Positions 35,872 to 38,540 of a stretch of DNA of 38,540 bases are shown here, piece after piece. The DNA lies in assembly GCA_003223935.1 (NCBI GenBank), contig QHXQ01000057.1, forward strand, positions 1 to 38,540, written 5' to 3'. Each line of letters starts with the position of its first letter. Positions within the stretch are counted from its first letter, which is position 1. The translations under genes and the position numbers were made by a program. Below the pieces are notes generated by a model. The model did no database searches, was not told the DNA's origin, and saw only the letters and a list, made by a program, of their open reading frames with translations. Origin of the DNA: Acidobacteriota bacterium. GTDB lineage: Bacteria; Acidobacteriota; Blastocatellia; Pyrinomonadales; Pyrinomonadaceae.

Positions 35872-36579
35872 ATGGCCGACGCGCAACGCTCCGCCAGCAT
35901 CAGCGTCTTCTTCCCCGCGTACAACGACGCGGCGGCCATCGGCGCGCTCGTCGCGACCGCGCTCGCAGTGCTGCCCACGCTCACGGCCGACTACGAGGTG
36001 CTCGTCGTCAACGACGGCAGCACAGACGCGACGGCCGCCGTGCTTGCAGAACTGGCGCGCACGCACGAGCGCGTGCGTGTCGTCCATCATGCGCGCAACA
36101 TGGGCTATGGCGCGGCGCTGCGGAGCGGGTTCAAGCACGCGCGCAAGGAGTTGATCTTCTACACGGACGGCGATGGACAGTATGACGTGCGCGAGCTTAC
36201 GCAGTTGCGCGCGCTGCTCACCGATGGGGTTGACGTGGTCAATGGATTTAAGATAAAACGCGCCGATAAGCTTTACCGCAAGGTTGTGGGCGGGATTTAT
36301 AATTGGCTGGCCCGCTTCTTTTTTCGCCTGCCTATTCGTGATGTTGACTGTGATTTTCGGCTGCTCAGACGCCGCGCCATCGAGCAGCTCGAACTCGTTT
36401 CATCAAGCGGCGTGATCTGCGTCGAACTCGTGCGCAAGTTACACACGGCCGGTTATCGTTTCGTGGAAACGCCTGTTCATCATTATCCGCGCACGCACGG
36501 CCGGTCGCAATTTTTCACGCCTCGGCGTGTGGCCCGCACGGTCTTCGATTTCTGTCGGCTCTGGCTGCGTCTTGTCTAG
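35872..36579 (+). CDS. GT2 glycosyltransferase (DPM1/GtrB-like, without membrane helices)
   Basis: A 235-residue GT2. It has SVFFPAYNDAAAIGALV, VVNDGSTDAT and the metal site YTDGDGQYD, then RDVDCDFRLLRR and VETPVHHYPRTHGRSQFF, which match the polyprenyl-phosphate sugar synthase core. No C-terminal membrane segments are seen, in contrast to the GT2 at 17704-18744. ATG 35872 is preferred over a TTG at 35863 that overlaps the previous stop. It is in line with the membrane protein gene and the epimerase. Confidence 0.87.
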   Translation: MADAQRSASISVFFPAYNDAAAIGALVATALAVLPTLTADYEVLVVNDGSTDATAAVLAELARTHERVRVVHHARNMGYGAALRSGFKHARKELIFYTDGDGQYDVRELTQLRALLTDGVDVVNGFKIKRADKLYRKVVGGIYNWLARFFFRLPIRDVDCDFRLLRRRAIEQLELVSSSGVICVELVRKLHTAGYRFVETPVHHYPRTHGRSQFFTPRRVARTVFDFCRLWLRLV

Positions 36580-36618
36580 CTGCGTCGGCTGCACTGACCG
36601 CAAAAGACAATTTCGCTT

Positions 36619-37638
36619 ATGACTGACTTCGCCCACGAATACAGCGGGCGCTCCGTGCTGATCACGGGCGGTCTCGGCTTCATCGGCAGCAATCTCGCGC
36701 GCCGCCTCGTTGAGATGGGCGGCGTGGACGTGGCAATCGTTGACGCGCTCGTGCCCGGACAGGGCGGCAACCTCGGCAACATTCTGGGCTTGGAGGAGCG
36801 CGTGCGGCTGCATCGCGCCGACATCGGCGACGATTATGTGATCAATCATCTTGTCGGCGGCGTGGACTATATTTTCAATCTCGCCGGCAACGTCAGCCAT
36901 CTCGAATCGTTGCGTTTCCCGCACCACGATCTGGCGCTCAATTGCGCGGCCCAGTTGACGCTCCTCGAAGCCTGTCGCAGCTATAACCCGCACGTGAAGA
37001 TCGTCTTCACCAGCACGCGGCAGGTTTATGGCAAGCCCGTTTACTTACCCGTGGATGAGCAACACCGCGTCGCCCCGCTCGACATCAACGGCATCAACAA
37101 GCTCGCCGCCGAGCACTACCACCTGCTCTATCATCGCATCTACGGCACGCGCACCGTCTGTCTGCGGCTGACGAATACTTACGGCCCGCGCCAGCTACTC
37201 AGACACAACCGGCAGGGCTTCATCGCTTGGTTCATTCGCCAAGCGATTGACGGCGGCGTGATCGAGTTGTTCGGCGAAGGCCGGCAGCGACGTGATCTGA
37301 ATTATGTGGATGACGTGGTTGAGGCGCTGCTCTTGGCGGGCGCGAGCGAGCGGGCGGAGGGCGAAATTTTCAATCTTGGCGGTACGGAGCCGATCAGCTT
37401 GGCCGAGTTGGCTGCGGAGTTAATCGCGCAGACGGGCCGCGGCTCGCTGCGCTCTGTCCCCTTCCCGCCTGAACGACAACTGATTGACATCGGCAACTTC
37501 TACTCCAGCTACGCCAAGATCGAGACCATCCTCGGTTGGCGGCCGCGCACACCCTTGCGCGCCGGCCTCGCCCGCACCATCGAATTCTACCAACAGCACC
37601 GCGCGCACTACTGGGAAGGGATGAGGGCTGAGGGATGA
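36619..37638 (+). CDS. SDR epimerase/dehydratase with substituted catalytic tyrosine
   Basis: A 339-residue extended SDR. The NAD motif TGGLGFIG (16-23) and the Ser/Thr site FTSTRQVYG (130-138) are present. In the Tyr-x3-Lys position, however, the sequence reads N157-G-I-N-K161 (LDINGINKLAAEHYH), so the usual catalytic tyrosine is an asparagine. Later RRDLNYVDDVVEAL and FNLGGTEPISL are typical nucleotide-sugar epimerase features. It may be an epimerase/dehydratase with altered chemistry. It closes the + strand run. The last residues (GMRAEG) and the TGA stop are encoded by a heptad repeat. Confidence 0.87.
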   Translation: MTDFAHEYSGRSVLITGGLGFIGSNLARRLVEMGGVDVAIVDALVPGQGGNLGNILGLEERVRLHRADIGDDYVINHLVGGVDYIFNLAGNVSHLESLRFPHHDLALNCAAQLTLLEACRSYNPHVKIVFTSTRQVYGKPVYLPVDEQHRVAPLDINGINKLAAEHYHLLYHRIYGTRTVCLRLTNTYGPRQLLRHNRQGFIAWFIRQAIDGGVIELFGEGRQRRDLNYVDDVVEALLLAGASERAEGEIFNLGGTEPISLAELAAELIAQTGRGSLRSVPFPPERQLIDIGNFYSSYAKIETILGWRPRTPLRAGLARTIEFYQQHRAHYWEGMRAEG

Positions 37639-37693
37639 GGGATGAAAAGAACACTTCTTATTCATCCCTCAGCCCTCATCCCTCATCCCTTTT
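37616..37693. repeat. Heptad hairpin between two convergent genes, words GGGATGA and GGGCTGA
   Basis: GGGATGA and GGGCTGA words run from 37618 to 37645. Arms 37618-37638 and 37662-37682 pair perfectly (21 bp) with a 23-nt loop. It holds the C-terminal codons and TGA of the SDR gene on one side, and the last Gly codon and TGA of the methyltransferase gene on the other. Confidence 0.93.
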
Positions 37694-38447
37694 CTCCAAT
37701 GCAGATCGCGGACAGGCCGGCGGGGAGCGTGTGGTGTGGCGCGCGCAGCCAGCGGGCTTCGCGGCGCAGGGCCGCGAGCAGTATGCCGTTTAGCCATTGC
37801 AGCCGCGGGGCGAGCGGTTTCACGTCTGAGCCGCGGTCGGCGAGACCGAGGCGCTTGAGCGCGAGGCGGCGCACGATGGCGAGCGGCAGCAGCAAGCTGT
37901 TGGCGTGTGTCGCGCGCCGGATGCGGAAGCCTGCGCGCGCCATTTGGCCGCAGAGCGCATTGAGCGTGTAACGTCGCGCCGTGCCCAGCGCCTCGTCGTG
38001 CCCACTCCGCAGCCACTCGTAGGCCGGCACGCGGACGAAAGCGACGCCGCCCGGCCGCAACACGCGGCGCATCTCGCCGATAGCCTGTTCGTCCGCGCCT
38101 ACGTCCGGCAGTTGCCCCAATACATCGAAGCTCGTGACCAGATCAAAACTCGCATCGGCGCAGGGCAACTCCGTGACTGAGGCTTGCGCCAGTCGCGTGT
38201 GGCCGCGCCTGCGACAGAACTTGAGCGCGTCGTCGCTCAGATCAAGACCCGTCACGTCGCCGCCGCCCGCGTAGCGTTCGAGCCACGCGAGGTTGCCGCC
38301 CGTGCCGCAGCCCGCGTCGAGAATCAGACGGGCGCGCCCCGGCGGGCAGACCGCGTCGAGCAGCGCCGCCGTGATCTCGCGCATGCCTGCGAACCACCAG
38401 AAGCTCTCTTCCAGCGCGTACAGGGACTCGTAATCTTCCGCTTGCAC
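37683..38447 (-). CDS. SAM-dependent class I methyltransferase
   Basis: A 254-residue methyltransferase, paralogue of the gene at 18748-19494 (shared opening with a WWFAG motif). Motif I ILDAGCGTGGNLAWL, GLDLSDDALKFC, FDLVTSFDVLGQLPD and LRPGGVAFVRVPAYEW are all present. GTG 38447 is chosen because GGAGG lies 7 nt upstream. The last Gly and the TGA stop come from the heptad repeat. It points away from the window edge towards the convergent SDR gene; its partners may lie beyond 38540. Confidence 0.87.
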   Translation of the reverse strand: MQAEDYESLYALEESFWWFAGMREITAALLDAVCPPGRARLILDAGCGTGGNLAWLERYAGGGDVTGLDLSDDALKFCRRRGHTRLAQASVTELPCADASFDLVTSFDVLGQLPDVGADEQAIGEMRRVLRPGGVAFVRVPAYEWLRSGHDEALGTARRYTLNALCGQMARAGFRIRRATHANSLLLPLAIVRRLALKRLGLADRGSDVKPLAPRLQWLNGILLAALRREARWLRAPHHTLPAGLSAICIGEKG

Positions 38448-38540
38448 TCAAAGCCCTCCGCGCGCCGTAATTGAAAGCATTAGCTGACACGCCTTGCTTC
38501 AGCGCACTGTCGTCTGCTGATGTTCGCTAAGCAGCCCGCT
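38448..38540. other. Window edge, no feature recognised apart from a ribosome site
   Basis: Contains GGAGG for the methyltransferase gene on the left and no other recognisable signal. Confidence 0.4.

Overview
The window is high-GC bacterial DNA with dense genes on both strands. The gene order and protein style (a WbaP-type sugar transferase, several GT4/GT2 glycosyltransferases, two long asparagine synthases, small Asn/Thr-rich lipoproteins) suggest an Acidobacteriota-type genome, perhaps class Blastocatellia. This is an inference from style, not a phylogenetic test. No tRNA, rRNA or CRISPR array was recognised.

Region 1 (1-5626, + strand) is a protein quality-control block: the C-terminal end of ClpB, GrpE, GroEL, and a ClpC/ClpA-type unfoldase with a 369-bp leader that carries a close match to a sigma-54 promoter. 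Region 2 (5784-7169) has a secreted protein and a small lipoprotein that converge on a textbook bidirectional terminator. Region 3 (7424-25015, - strand) starts and ends with envelope functions (glycosyltransferases, sugar transferase, AsnB, methyltransferases, a nucleotide-sugar epimerase, a YbhB-type lipoprotein and a two-gene ABC exporter). Embedded in it is the conserved translation/secretion operon ffh-rpsP-khpA-rimM-trmD-rplS, read right to left from a good sigma-70 promoter.

Region 4 (about 25016-27883) is an accessory island, visibly more AT-rich in its middle. It holds a decayed copy of an asnB 3' end, an array of three regularly spaced dyads, an unrecognised two-gene unit (91 and 140 aa), a small XRE-type regulator with a dyad upstream, and an unrecognised 127-aa gene sandwiched between two copies of a large modular palindrome. 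Region 5 (27884-38447) is a second polysaccharide block: AsnB, two GT4 enzymes, a methyltransferase, then divergently a GT2, a 600-aa membrane protein, another GT2, a variant SDR epimerase and a methyltransferase.

The strongest pattern not explained by genes is a family of at least eleven intergenic hairpins, mostly built from tandem heptamers. Each locus uses its own heptamer word, written once and then again as its reverse complement. They fill whole gaps between genes, sit inside the ribosomal operon, and in many cases supply the stop codon (sometimes the last residues) of the adjoining gene; in one case they supply the TTG start codon. They resemble the short tandemly repeated repetitive (STRR) heptads known from cyanobacteria, but here they are arranged as inverted pairs. 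A second, unrelated palindrome family (modules A-B-C-C'-B'-A') occurs twice in the island.
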